Shown here one piece after another: positions 24,900 through 37,710 of a DNA stretch of 64,000 nucleotides. A model generated the notes under the pieces. That model was not told the DNA's origin. It did not search any database and was given only the letters and a program-made list of their open reading frames with translations. This DNA comes from Polyangium sp. 6x1 (GTDB taxonomy: Bacteria; Myxococcota_A; Polyangia; Polyangiales; Polyangiaceae): the NCBI RefSeq assembly GCF_029946515.1, contig NZ_JARZHH010000004.1:124001-188000 (forward strand), written 5' to 3'. A program made the position numbers and the translations under genes. How positions within the stretch are numbered: the first letter of the stretch is position 1; every line of letters starts with the position of its first letter.

Positions 24900-25799
24900 T
24901 CAGCCGAAGATGCGCTTGCGCGCGGCGTCGGCGACCGCGCTCGTGGCGGGGTTTTTGATTTTTCGTTCGCCGGTGATCGCGTAAAAACGCTCTTTCACGG
25001 CGTCCGTGTGTCCGATGACGCGGAGGTCGTATTGGTTCTGGATCTCCGCTTCGATCACCGAGGGCGCGGCGAGCACGCCCGCGCCGGCCTGGCCGAAGAC
25101 CTTGAGGAGCGCGCTGTCGTCGAACTCGCCCACGACGCGCGGCCTCACCCTTTCGGACTCGAACCATTGCTCGAGCGAGCGGCGGAGCATGGTGCCCTCG
25201 GCCGGAAGGAGGAAGGGCGCGCCGTCGAGCAGGCCCGGGAAGGGGCGCCGCGTATCGAGCACGACCGAAGGCGCGGCGAAGAAGCTGATGCCGCATTCGC
25301 CGAGCAAATGGCTGTAAGCTTTGATCTTCATGCCGGTGCCGAGCGGCGCGTCGGTGATCACCATGTCGAGGTTGTGGAGCGCGAGCTCGGCGATCAATCG
25401 ATCCGCCTTGTCCTCGCGACAAACCATACGCACGGGCTCTTCGAGGCCGAGCGCCGGTTCGAGCAGGCGGTGCGCGATGAGCTTTGGCATGACGTCGGCG
25501 ATGCCCACCACGAACCGCAGCGGCCTGCCCGTCGGCCGGCCTTTGACCGTGTCGAGCAGCTCGCGGCCCAGGGAGAAGATGTCGTCGGCATAACGAAAAA
25601 CGACGCGCCCGACCTCGGTGAGGACGAGGTGGCGGCCGCTGCGCGCGAAGAGCTTTTCCCCGAGCGCCTCTTCGAGGGCGCGAATCTGTCCGCTGATCGT
25701 GGGCTGGGCGAGCCGTAGCTCCTGGCTCGCCCGCGCGATGCTCCCTTCCCGCGCGACGACCCAGAAGTACAGGAGGTGATGATAGTTGAGCCACTCCAC
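24900..25799 (-). CDS. LysR-family regulator, NhaR-like
   Basis: The 299-residue product matches NhaR closely at the N-terminus: WLNYHHLLYFWVVAREGSIARASQELRLAQPTISGQ... with a LysR helix-turn-helix at about 16-38 and RYADDIFSLGRELLD after it. NhaR is the Na+-responsive activator of the Na+/H+ antiporter gene nhaA and of stress genes in E. coli, and the length here is the same. No antiporter gene is in the window, so the target is unknown. GTG 25799 puts the start where NhaR starts; a GTG at 25817 and an ATG further up are alternatives. It is the last gene of a minus-strand run. Confidence 0.85.
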   Translation of the reverse strand: MEWLNYHHLLYFWVVAREGSIARASQELRLAQPTISGQIRALEEALGEKLFARSGRHLVLTEVGRVVFRYADDIFSLGRELLDTVKGRPTGRPLRFVVGIADVMPKLIAHRLLEPALGLEEPVRMVCREDKADRLIAELALHNLDMVITDAPLGTGMKIKAYSHLLGECGISFFAAPSVVLDTRRPFPGLLDGAPFLLPAEGTMLRRSLEQWFESERVRPRVVGEFDDSALLKVFGQAGAGVLAAPSVIEAEIQNQYDLRVIGHTDAVKERFYAITGERKIKNPATSAVADAARKRIFG

Positions 25800-25882
25800 A
25801 GTGGACCTATCATACACATCGTGTTTCCCGATGTCTCGTCCTCGACACATCGGTTTTTCGGGCACTCGACCTCGCTTGGGCT

Positions 25883-27283
25883 TCAGGAAATCCGGATCGG
25901 ATTGGCGAGGAGCCACAGGCGTTCGCGGATGTACGGTTCGCCGGTGTCGCCGACGTGCGGGCGGAGGTGCGTCGGCAGGATGCGGACCTCGACGCGGTAG
26001 ACGCCCGACGGCGCATTCTCGAGGCGGATCGTGTCGCCCTCGGCCGCGATCGTGGTGCCGGATGCGTCGATGCGGAGCAGGCGCATGGAGATGGTCGGCG
26101 CCTCGACGGCTGGATCGAGGTTATGGACCTTGGGAGCACGGGCCACGATTGTCGCGCCCGCAGCGGCCTCGCCGCCCATTTCAATGACGGTGCCGGTCGT
26201 CTCGGCGTGGAAGTCGAAGCCGGTCGGCGCGCCGAGGATCTCGAACGCGACGTAGCTCCGGCCGGCGGCGAGGGCGGCCTTGACCGAGGTCGGGGTGATC
26301 GGGCCCGAGACGAGCGCGACGTTCGAGAACCACCGCATGAGGCGGCGGTAGCTGTCGCCACGCTCGCCGTCGCGAAGGACGCCCGGGAAGCTGTTCTCGT
26401 GGACGTCGGTGCCCGCGATGCCCGTGATGTGGCGCGTGGGGAGCAAGGCGTCCCAGCGCTTGCCATAAATGGGCAGCTCCTCGAAGAAGCCGAGGAAGGC
26501 GAGGTCGGGCTGCGGGCCATCCTCGTCCTGGCGCGTGAATGGGAGGATGGAGGCGCCTCCGCCGAGGGATTCGAGGCCGAGGTAGTCGCGCCGGATATCC
26601 GGGTCGATGGCGGCGTGGATGTTGTAAATCTCGAAGCCGTCGTAAGGCATCGAGGCGAGCCACTCGGGCGTGCGGGACTCGGTGTGCGCGACGAAGACGA
26701 GGGCGCCCGCTTCGTGCATGGCGTCCACGGTGGTGGCGTCTTCGCCCTCGTAGATCGCGCGGCGGGTGGCCGGGTCGCCAGGGAGGTGGCGCTCGAGGCC
26801 GACGGACATGAAGGTGTTTTCGTTGCCCGCCGTGACGAGGACGCGGCGGCCGTCGCCACACGCGACGTAGTTGCCGATGGGCGCGCCGTCCGCGCCGAGG
26901 ATGGGCTCGTCGCCGGGCTGGATGAAGAGCAGCGAGGGGAACTCGGCGTCCGCCATGTGGGCGGCGTGGTCGGTGAGGAAGACGTAGTCCTCGGCGGCGT
27001 CGCACATGCCGCGGCGGAGGTTCGCGACGCAGTCGGCGCGCGGGACGCCGCTGTCGTCGAGGCCTTTGCCGTCGCAAGCGTCGTGCGAGTAGGGCGAGTG
27101 GCTGTGAATGATGCCGCGGGCCTGCGTGAAGCCACGCACGGGGCCGAGCGCGACGTCGCTCGGCGTGGCGAGTTTGTCCCAGGCGCGGGGCGTGGGTTTG
27201 ACGGCGGGAGGTGTTACGTCCTCACCGGAGCAAGCGAGGGCGAGGAGCACGAGCGGAGCCGCGAGGAGCGAGAGGCGAGCCAT
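25883..27283 (-). CDS. PHP-domain lipoprotein
   Basis: The 466-residue product starts at ATG 27283 with a lipoprotein signal (MARLSLLAAPLVLLALAC, Cys 18). The exposed part has a PHP metal-dependent phosphoesterase fold: GIIHSHSPYSHDAC (about 56-69) with two metal His, YVFLTDHAAHM, a central GNENTFMS and GIAGTDVHENSFPG near the C-terminal third. A beta-rich tail (about 330-466) may be a carbohydrate-type or sandwich domain. PHP lipoproteins of this length occur in many deltaproteobacteria and their substrates are not known. It follows folB by 32 bases, and may be cotranscribed with it. Confidence 0.85.
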   Translation of the reverse strand: MARLSLLAAPLVLLALACSGEDVTPPAVKPTPRAWDKLATPSDVALGPVRGFTQARGIIHSHSPYSHDACDGKGLDDSGVPRADCVANLRRGMCDAAEDYVFLTDHAAHMADAEFPSLLFIQPGDEPILGADGAPIGNYVACGDGRRVLVTAGNENTFMSVGLERHLPGDPATRRAIYEGEDATTVDAMHEAGALVFVAHTESRTPEWLASMPYDGFEIYNIHAAIDPDIRRDYLGLESLGGGASILPFTRQDEDGPQPDLAFLGFFEELPIYGKRWDALLPTRHITGIAGTDVHENSFPGVLRDGERGDSYRRLMRWFSNVALVSGPITPTSVKAALAAGRSYVAFEILGAPTGFDFHAETTGTVIEMGGEAAAGATIVARAPKVHNLDPAVEAPTISMRLLRIDASGTTIAAEGDTIRLENAPSGVYRVEVRILPTHLRPHVGDTGEPYIRERLWLLANPIRIS

Positions 27284-27315
27284 GGCCCATGATAGGCCGC
27301 CCGCTCGCCGACGGA

Positions 27316-27693
27316 CTACGCAGGCCTGTTCGCCGAGAGCTCGACGGAGACGGCGTCGACCGAGACCGAGGTAGGCGGGCCGAACTTCTTGACCTGCACC
27401 GTGACCGCGAGCGCGGGCGTGTCCGCGAGGATGCGCGCGATGAGCCGCTCGGCGAGGATTTCGAGCAGCTTGTACGAGGCGCGCGTGCCCTCGTCGACGA
27501 CGAGGTTCGCCAGGCCGTCGTAGTCGAAGACCTTCGCGAGGCTGTCCGTCCGCGGCAGACTCGTGATCGGCAGCGCGACCTCGACATGGACGACGAAGTC
27601 CTGCGGCAAGCCGCGTTCGGCCCGCGAGACGCCATGGCGCGCGCGGAACCGGATCCCTTCGAGTCGAATCCGGTAGCTCTGGGCGATCGACAT
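27316..27693 (-). CDS. folB: Dihydroneopterin aldolase-like protein
   Basis: The 125-residue product has the FolB fold and active-site residues: RHGVSRAERGLPQDFVVHVEV (Glu26), DYDGLANLVVDEGTRASYKLLEILAERLIARI, and the catalytic Lys in VQVKKFGPP (102-103). The enzyme converts 7,8-dihydroneopterin to 6-hydroxymethyl-dihydropterin in folate synthesis. The start is the ATG at 27693; a longer open frame to 27732 lacks support. It sits between the Crp/Fnr gene and the PHP lipoprotein gene and no other folate gene is near. Confidence 0.88.
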   Translation of the reverse strand: MSIAQSYRIRLEGIRFRARHGVSRAERGLPQDFVVHVEVALPITSLPRTDSLAKVFDYDGLANLVVDEGTRASYKLLEILAERLIARILADTPALAVTVQVKKFGPPTSVSVDAVSVELSANRPA

Positions 27694-27768
27694 CGCGGTC
27701 GGGCGATAGCACGCCCGGCCGCGAGCGAGCACGCGAAAAGGACGGCCGAACGAAGCGAGCCGCGCCGC

Positions 27769-28494
27769 TCAGCGACGCTTCACGAGCGCGTCGCGGTCGA
27801 CCACGATGAGCCGTCGACCCGCCACGGCGAGCAAGCCGTCCTTGCGGAGCGCGCCGAGGGTGATCGTGACGGTCTCGCGCGTCGAGCCGATCGACTGCGC
27901 GATCTCGAGGTGCGTGATCGGCGCAGAGATCAACGTGCCGCGCGTGTCGGGCACGCCCCACCGATCGACGGCCGCGAGGAGGAACTCGACGAGGCGGCCC
28001 TCCACGTTGCGGAAGAGCAGCGACTCGATGCGATCCTCCGCAGCGCGCTGGCGGTCGACGAGGAGGCCGAGCAGCGCCAGGCCGAGCGCTGGATCGTCCC
28101 GGAGCCACGTCTGAATCGAGGCGACCGGGAAGCGGACGACCTCGCTCTCGTCGATGGCGACAGCGCTCTCGGTGTACGTGCTCGCGCCCGCGAGCGCGGC
28201 CTCGCCGAGGAGATCACCGCTGCCGCGGTACCCGAGAGGGACCGTCTGTCCCGACGGTAGTTTGCGCTCGAGGCGCGCTCGCCCGTGCCCGAGGAGCGCC
28301 AGCGAGGTGACGTCGTCGTCCTGCTTCTGGATGGACAGGCCCGCGCGGACGACGTCGAGCTCGGCGACCTCGAGCGCGCTGTCGAAGGTCGCGCGAGCCA
28401 CCTTTTCGAAGAGAGGGCAAAGCTTCAGCGCACGGTTGATGCGCACCTTCGGTGCGTCGACCGAGGGGCGCCGGTTATCCTGGATCGTGACCAT
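27769..28494 (-). CDS. Crp/Fnr-family regulator, paralogue A
   Basis: The 241-residue product has a cyclic-nucleotide-type effector domain (about 20-130, with GSGDLLGEAAL at 91-101), a dimer helix and a winged helix-turn-helix at 194-216 (THLEIAQSIGSTRETVTITLGAL). The Arg-Ser/Thr pair that contacts cAMP phosphate in E. coli Crp is replaced by TYTES, and only one Cys is present, so neither cAMP nor an FNR-type Fe-S cluster is likely. A 17-base perfect palindrome covers the start codon and suggests autoregulation. It closely resembles the protein at 41417, also 241 residues long. Confidence 0.9.
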   Translation of the reverse strand: MVTIQDNRRPSVDAPKVRINRALKLCPLFEKVARATFDSALEVAELDVVRAGLSIQKQDDDVTSLALLGHGRARLERKLPSGQTVPLGYRGSGDLLGEAALAGASTYTESAVAIDESEVVRFPVASIQTWLRDDPALGLALLGLLVDRQRAAEDRIESLLFRNVEGRLVEFLLAAVDRWGVPDTRGTLISAPITHLEIAQSIGSTRETVTITLGALRKDGLLAVAGRRLIVVDRDALVKRR

Positions 28495-28519
28495 GATTCA
28501 TGGTCCATATTACCAGGAT
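28477..28519. promoter_or_regulatory. Nested dyad over the Crp/Fnr start codon
   Basis: GACCATGA-T-TCATGGTC (28489-28505) is a perfect 17-base palindrome that contains the start codon. A second inverted repeat, ATCCTGG/CCAGGAT (28477-28483/28513-28519), flanks it almost symmetrically. It is a candidate operator for the adjacent regulator; this is inference. Confidence 0.45.
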
Positions 28520-28538
28520 TGGGCGTAACGCGAGATCG

Positions 28539-31500
28539 CTAACGTGAGCCCACTGAAATTACGATGTCGCGGTGCAGCGCAGCCTCGGCCTCGCGGACGA
28601 AGCTCTGGAAGGTGCCATACGCATCGGGCTGCACGCGGCCGGCGGGGATGGTGATCGCCCGCTCGAAGACGAGCGTGTCGCGATCCACGCGATCGCTGAC
28701 GGTGGCCGTGCGGCCGCCGTCCTGGGCGTCCGCCGAGGAGAGTTGTGTGGTGACCCGCGCGCCCTCGGGGAGCTTCACCCGCAGGCGAACATTCGAAAAG
28801 ACCGAGGATTGCTCCGAGATGTAGAGCGGCGTTTCGCGCGAGGGGAGGGCGGCGAAGGGGGAGAGGCGCAGCGCGAAGGGCGGCGAGATGACCATGTCGC
28901 CGGTGCGGACACGCGCGAAGTCGTTCATCTCGAGGTCCATGACGAGGACGAGCGGCGCGTCGAGGTCGGTCGCGTTCTTGATGTCGAGCGAGCGCAGGCG
29001 CGCGCCGGGCAAGGCCTGGCCGATGAGCTTGGTCTCGATGGCCTCGTCGCGCTGCGCGTCGGGGAGGCTCTCGAGCGCGCTGCGGAGCATGATGGCGAAC
29101 TTGCCCTCGAAGCGTTGTTCGAGCTTGAGCGCGGCCGATCCGTCGGCGCGGAGCTCGACCGTGCCCTCGTAGGTGACGCCGTCGCGCGAGCCCGTGAGCG
29201 GCGTGGTCTCGCGCGGCGCGCCTCCCGTGAGCACGACGGCAGGCTGGCCGCGCAAGCTGCTCGGGAGGTAGCCGTACGGCGCGAACTTGTCGCGCACGAC
29301 CATCCAGCGCACGCCACGCTCGGTGCCGAGGCGGACCGCGAGCGCGTTGAAGGACTCGGCATCGCTGAGCGGGCCGTTGGGCGGCGGCGTGAGGCGATCA
29401 CGCACCATGCCGAGCGAGGCGTCGATGCCGACGAGGCGGCAGAGGTAGAGGAACGCCTCGGTGCGGTTGCCGCTCTTGCCGATGACGACGCGACGTCCGT
29501 CATCCTCGCGGCCCTGCTCGACGTTCGAGAGGACCCAGCGATAGATGCGCCGCGCCTGCTCGTCGATGGAGGTGGGGCGAGCAGGTTTGTCCGTGTCGTC
29601 GGGCGCGGCGCCGGTGACGATGCTCTCGGCGATGCGCTTGAGGCGCGGGTCGCGCGGGAGCTCGTCGCTCGTGGCGTCGACGAGGCGATCGATGCGGTCT
29701 TCGAGGTTGATGCCCCAGCCGACACGCACGTTCGGCAAGAACTCCTGTGTCGGCGCGCTGCCGGGCTCCTCGGGGAGCGCGGGGCTGCGATCGACGCGGA
29801 AGCGGCGCTCGACGAACGCGCCGTTCTCCTTGGTCGTCGGCTTCGGGACGCTGCCGCCGATCTCGACGTCGAGCGGGCGGTTCTTGGGCGTGACGACGAC
29901 GTACTCGCTGATGAAGTAGGGGATCTTTTCTTCGCGGAAGAACCAGCGCGGGCCCTCGAAGCTGCGGCCGCCGTGGCCGTCGCCGCGCAGCGTGTAGAGC
30001 GTCTCGGTCTCGATGTAGTCGCCGACCTCGAGGTGCGGCATGGTGACGGTGGGCTTGCCGTCGACGAACTCGGGCTCGAGGACGCGGCCGTCTTTCTTGA
30101 CCGTGCGGAGCTTGAGGACGAGGCCACGCGGGACGCGCTGCTCGGCGAGCTCCTCGATGGCTTCGCGCGACTGGATGCCGATGATCTCGTGCTCCAGCAT
30201 GCGCGCCGATCCATCGGCGTGGACCCACAACGTGGCGTAGTCGAGCACGCGCGCCGCGGTGCCGGGCATGGTGACGCCCGACGCCTCGAACTGCGCGATG
30301 ACCTTCTTGCCTTCGATGCGATACGGCGTGAGCTCGGTCGTGCCCTCGACGAGCTCGATCGCCTCGCGCAGCGCAGAAGGATCGGCGCCGGTCTGGATGG
30401 CCTCGACGAGCGCGGCGCGAAGGGCCGTCTTGTCGCCGCGGGCGAGGCGCGCGTCGGCGAGCGCGAGGCGCGCGGAGGCGTCCTCGGGGTCGTTCTTGAC
30501 GGCCCGTTCGAGGGCCTCGATCGACTCGCGTTGTGCGCCGGCGCGGGTGAGGAGATCGGCGATCTTGATGGCGATGTCGGCGCGATCGCGGCGGGTCTTT
30601 CCGATCTTTTCGAGCTCGCGGATCGCGCCGCCCCAGTCGCGTCGTTCGAGCGCGCGCTGGAGGGCGACCTCGGCGTCGGGGTCGAGGGCCTCGATGCGCT
30701 TGGCGATCTTGTCGGCCTCGACGATGTCGCCGCGCTCGTCGTGGAGGCGCAGGAGCGCGAAGAGGGCCTCGGTGTCCTCGGAGAAGCGCGCCGCCGTGTC
30801 CTTGACGGTGCGCGCGTGCTCGACGCTCCAGCCGATCTGCGCGTACATGCGGCCGAGTCCCTTCAAGATGTCCGGGACCTCGCGGAAACGATCGGCGAGC
30901 TTCGCGACCTTCGCCGCAGCCTCGGGCGCGCCGACCTTGTCGGCCTCGTCGAGCGCGAGCCAGAAGAGCGAGAGCCAGAGGTCAGGGTCCTTGGCGACGG
31001 CGCGCGCGCGGACGTCCTTCACGAGATCACGCGCGTCGTTCTGCGGAAAGATCGGGTCCTTCTCGATGAAGAGCGCCTGCGTGGAGAGCGCCGGTCCCGT
31101 GGCGCGCGACGGGTCCTTCACGAGCGGCTCGAGCAGCACGGAGGCGAGGTCGTCCTGCCCCTCGATGTGCGCGAGCCACGAGGCGAGGTAGCGCGCGATG
31201 GGATCGTTCGTGTCGCGCGGCGCAGGGCGCGGGGTGCGCGGCGCGGCAGGGACGCCGAGCGCGAGGAGGAACGGTTCGAGGACGTTGGGATCGGGCAGGA
31301 CGAGCGGCGGTTCGAGGACGTACGGCGCCGTAGGATCGTCGGAGGTCTCGGCGCCGAGGGGCAAGCCGTTCGGCGCGAGGATGCGGATGCCGGTCTCGGC
31401 GCTGCCGATCCGCGCGAGGATGCGGTGGCGGCCCGCGGAGAGGCGGACGCGCGCGCCGAAGCGAGGCCAGATGCCCCAGTCGCGCGGGTCGCGCGCGAGG

Positions 31501-32399
31501 ACCTCGACGTCGTCGACGCGGATCGAGAACGCGCCCTGCACGGCGACGATGAGCTCGCGCTCGGCCGGCAAGTCGAGGAAGGTCTCGGCGTAGAAGACGC
31601 CGCCCGAGACAGGCTCGGCGGCGCGGACCTGGCAGCCGCGCCGCTCGGTGGCGAGGACACGCGGGCGATCCTGGCGGCGCGGATCGGCCGGGAAGAGGCG
31701 AGGCCAGGGGCCGGCGCGCTCGGCCTCGTAATGCACGCGGTGATCACTCGCGGCGAGGTGACCGAAGGGGCCGGCGAGGCGCGCCTTCTTCGCGCAGCCG
31801 AAGCGCTCGGCCGCGATCTCCATCGGGCTCTTGTCCTTGCCCTCGGCGTCCTTGTGCAGGCCCTCGACGCTCCACCACTCCGCGAGGTCGCTGCGCGCGC
31901 GCCAGCCGACGTGGCCCGGCTGATCGATCGTGCGCAGGACCGTGTCCTTCGCGAGATCCCAGATGCCGGGGACGCTGGAGCGCAGGCGGAGCAGGTGGCT
32001 CGCTGCGTACCATCCGACGAGCGGCGCGTCGGGGTGATCGGTGACGCGCGCGGCGCTCACGGCGTCGAGGTGGGCGAGGGCCGCCGCACGGAAGCGTCCA
32101 TGGATCTCGTCGTCGACGGCGCGCGCGAGCGAGGCGTAGAGGCCCTTGTTCGAGGAGGCCTTGTCGAGCTTGGCGCGCGCTTCGCGGACCCGCGCCGCGT
32201 CGCCGCCGGGGACGAGCAGCTCGCCGAGCAGCCAGCGGCCGAGGACCTCGCCGTCTTGCGAGGCGCTCGCGCCCGCGCGCATGGCCTCGATCGGATCGGC
32301 GGCCGGCTTCGGGAGGGCCGATCCGCAGGCGCCGAGGGCCGTCACGAGCGTGGCGGCGGTTGCGATGCGAGCGATCGCGGCGATCAGGCGAGGACGCAT
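28539..32399 (-). CDS. Large DUF3857/transglutaminase-like lipoprotein with TPR region
   Basis: The 1286-residue product has a lipoprotein signal ending LVTALGAC (Cys 25). Residues about 450-700 look like TPR-type repeats (RADIAIKIADLLTRAGAQRESIEALERAV). A DUF3857-like part lies around 720-900 (MLEHEIIGIQSREAI, then YFISEYVVVTPKNRPLDVEI). A transglutaminase-like part follows at about 950-1050. Its usual GDCKDK is IGKSGNRTEAFL and the usual FNHV is FNAL, so the catalytic Cys and His are missing and it is probably not an active enzyme. It is a cell-surface or periplasmic scaffold candidate. The Crp/Fnr gene lies 44 bases downstream. Confidence 0.85.
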   Translation of the reverse strand: MRPRLIAAIARIATAATLVTALGACGSALPKPAADPIEAMRAGASASQDGEVLGRWLLGELLVPGGDAARVREARAKLDKASSNKGLYASLARAVDDEIHGRFRAAALAHLDAVSAARVTDHPDAPLVGWYAASHLLRLRSSVPGIWDLAKDTVLRTIDQPGHVGWRARSDLAEWWSVEGLHKDAEGKDKSPMEIAAERFGCAKKARLAGPFGHLAASDHRVHYEAERAGPWPRLFPADPRRQDRPRVLATERRGCQVRAAEPVSGGVFYAETFLDLPAERELIVAVQGAFSIRVDDVEVLARDPRDWGIWPRFGARVRLSAGRHRILARIGSAETGIRILAPNGLPLGAETSDDPTAPYVLEPPLVLPDPNVLEPFLLALGVPAAPRTPRPAPRDTNDPIARYLASWLAHIEGQDDLASVLLEPLVKDPSRATGPALSTQALFIEKDPIFPQNDARDLVKDVRARAVAKDPDLWLSLFWLALDEADKVGAPEAAAKVAKLADRFREVPDILKGLGRMYAQIGWSVEHARTVKDTAARFSEDTEALFALLRLHDERGDIVEADKIAKRIEALDPDAEVALQRALERRDWGGAIRELEKIGKTRRDRADIAIKIADLLTRAGAQRESIEALERAVKNDPEDASARLALADARLARGDKTALRAALVEAIQTGADPSALREAIELVEGTTELTPYRIEGKKVIAQFEASGVTMPGTAARVLDYATLWVHADGSARMLEHEIIGIQSREAIEELAEQRVPRGLVLKLRTVKKDGRVLEPEFVDGKPTVTMPHLEVGDYIETETLYTLRGDGHGGRSFEGPRWFFREEKIPYFISEYVVVTPKNRPLDVEIGGSVPKPTTKENGAFVERRFRVDRSPALPEEPGSAPTQEFLPNVRVGWGINLEDRIDRLVDATSDELPRDPRLKRIAESIVTGAAPDDTDKPARPTSIDEQARRIYRWVLSNVEQGREDDGRRVVIGKSGNRTEAFLYLCRLVGIDASLGMVRDRLTPPPNGPLSDAESFNALAVRLGTERGVRWMVVRDKFAPYGYLPSSLRGQPAVVLTGGAPRETTPLTGSRDGVTYEGTVELRADGSAALKLEQRFEGKFAIMLRSALESLPDAQRDEAIETKLIGQALPGARLRSLDIKNATDLDAPLVLVMDLEMNDFARVRTGDMVISPPFALRLSPFAALPSRETPLYISEQSSVFSNVRLRVKLPEGARVTTQLSSADAQDGGRTATVSDRVDRDTLVFERAITIPAGRVQPDAYGTFQSFVREAEAALHRDIVISVGSR

Positions 32400-32486
32400 G
32401 GCCGACGTGTTAGCGCGGCCAGGCAGGGGGGGCGAGCCGTCAGGGGATGACGCGGTCGATCTGCGGGGGGGTTGGGGGCGCTCCGT

Positions 32487-34561
32487 TTACGGAGCGGAGT
32501 CCCCGATCGCGGACGTGGAGATCTGGTGCAGCAGGACCGCCTGCTCGATCACGCCCGGCGCGACGTGCTCGCCCTCGGGACCGACCGCTCGGCGCAGCGT
32601 CGCGAGCTCCTGGTGCGCCGCGAGCAGCGCTTGCTCGAGCTCGACCGCCACGGCCGCCGGCTCTCCCTCGCCGCGCTCGGCGGACGTGAGGGCGAGCTCG
32701 AGCTGCGCGATGCGCCACTCGGCGGCCTTGAGATCGGCCTCGGAGCGGGCCGCGCGGGCCGCGAGCGTGTCGAGCTGCGTCTTCAGGGTCTCGCTGTCGT
32801 CGACGGGCGGGCTCGGGAGCGCGGCGTCGGCGGTCGCCGCGGGAGACGCCTCGGTCGCCGATGCGAACCCGCCGAGCGTCGACGGGGGCGTGGGCGCTCC
32901 GTTCTGCGGCGTGGCGGCCGGCGGAGCGGCCTCGCCCGTGGGGACCACGGCGGCCGCGCGGAGAGATTCGAGCTCCTCGACGAGCTCCTTGCCGACCCGC
33001 AGGCCCTCGCGGAGCTCCGCTTCGAGCACCGTGATGCGATCCCCGCGGTTCCGAAGCTGCGCTTCGAGCGCGTCGATCTCCGGCGCGAGCGACTCGCTCG
33101 CGGCGCGCTCGGCGAGCAGCGCGGCCGTCTGCTTTTCGAGCGTCTGGGTCTTCTCGGCCAGGTGGAGCCGCTCGGCCGTGGTCGCGGCGAGCGTCTCGGC
33201 GAGCTCGTCGGCGCGGCGCACGGCGGATTGACGGTGGGCCTCCGACCGTTCGAGCGCGGCTTCGAGCTGGGCGACGCGCGAGAGCAGGCCGGGATCCGGC
33301 TCCCGCGCGGCGGCCTCCTGGGCGGCGAGCCGGAGCTCGAGCTCGGCGACGCGCGCGCGCAGCCCGGCCCGATCGTTCGAGAGCTCCTCGATGCCCACGC
33401 CTGCCGCGCTGAGCTCGCCTTCGAGCTCCAACGCTCGCGAGCGCGTCGCGGAGAGCTCGGCCGTGAGCTGCTCGATGCGCTCCTTCGCGCCCGGGATCTC
33501 CGGCCGGCCGCGGGCGAGCCCGAGCTCCACCTCGGCCTTCGTGCGTAGCTTCTTCTCGTCGTCGAGCTGCTTGGCGAGCTTGGTCGCGCGGTCGCGCTGG
33601 CGGCGCAGCTCCTCGTCGAGGTCGCGGATCTGGTGGGTGAGCCGCTCGGCGCGCACGTGCGTGTCGCTCGCGCGCGTGTCCACGTCGCGCAGCCGTTCGA
33701 GCTTTGCTTCGAGCTCGACCACGCGCGCCGCGGTCGCGACGGCGGCGGTCGCGCGCTCCTCGGCGGATTTTTCGTCCGTGCGCCTTCGCTCGTCGTGCGC
33801 GGCGAGCGCGGCTTCGAGCTCCTTCACGCGGCCCGTGTCCGCGGCCTTCGCGCCCGCCGTCCCGATCGCGTCGCGCACCTCGGACAGCGAGAGCTCCACG
33901 ACCACGAACGCGTCGACGGAGACCTTGCGCTCGCTGGCGATCGCGATGAAGTGCTCGGGCTCCTCGGTCGCCTTGAGCAGCGACGTGTCGACGCTGACCT
34001 CGAGATCCGGGCCGGCGGCGAAGTCCGCCACGGTGTACCCGACGAACGGCGCTTGCCCGAGCATGCGCACGACGGGGAACTGGAGCGAGACGAGGTCGTA
34101 GAGCGCGTAATACCCGGGCGGCGCCGTCTCCTTCCCGTGCTGCGCGGACAGCGCGAGCAGCCGACGCGACGCGTCCGGGTTCGGCGAGGCGATCACCGCG
34201 ACGCCGGCCGAGCCGACGAGCTTCCGTGCTCTGCGCAGCACCTCGGACGGGTCGGCGAAGATCGACAGGTCGGGCAACACGACCACGTCGAAGGCCCCGT
34301 CGCGTACGCCGAGGTCTCCTCCGAACACTGCGTGCGTCACGTGCCGGTCGCGATCCTGTGCGGTGCGCGCAAAGGCCTCGGCCGCGCGGGCCGCATCGGG
34401 ATCGTAGGCGTGGACGAGCCTCGCGCCGCGCTCGACGAGCTTCTCGGCGAGCTCCAGGGTTGCGTCGCCGAGCACGGCGACGCGACGCGCGCGGACGAGG
34501 CGCTCGAGGTAGGCCCCGAGCACCATCGACGGGTGGACCGGCCTTTGTGACGCAGCGGTGC

Positions 34562-34565
<4 letters not shown>
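32487..34565 (-). CDS. Methyltransferase-like domain fused to a long coiled coil
   Basis: The 692-residue product begins with a class-I methyltransferase-like Rossmann part (about 1-200): RRVAVLGDATLELAEKLVERGARLVHAYDP, then GAFDVVVLPDLSIFADP. Residues about 235-560 are a long Glu/Ala/Arg/Leu coiled coil, then a Pro/Ala-rich linker and a further coil (LKTQLDTLAARAARSEADLKAAEW). Its ATG overlaps the secA TGA by four bases (ATGA), so the two are translationally coupled. It could be a structural or polarity factor; methylation activity is not proven by sequence. The 1286-residue lipoprotein gene follows downstream. Confidence 0.82.
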
Positions 34566-37594
<3,029 letters not shown>

Positions 37595-37710
37595 CGTCTT
37601 TCGCCTTGGCTCCGGGGCTCGTCGTCCCGGTCGGATCGTGCGGTGCGTGGGGGTGGCGCGGAGCCTGCCGAACGTAGTCCCTACGGCAAGCGGGCGCAAA
37701 TCCCCAGGAT

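Noticed and set aside
28572-32450. 1292-codon open frame on the plus strand
   Set aside because: It is the antisense of the DUF3857 lipoprotein gene; the protein is Arg/Glu/Ala-rich with no recognisable domain, as expected for shadow frames in very GC-rich DNA.
32487-32520. Similarity of a short plus-strand frame (YGAESPIA) to the ArgD N-terminus
   Set aside because: Eight residues in a shadow frame; no further similarity, so chance is the likely explanation.
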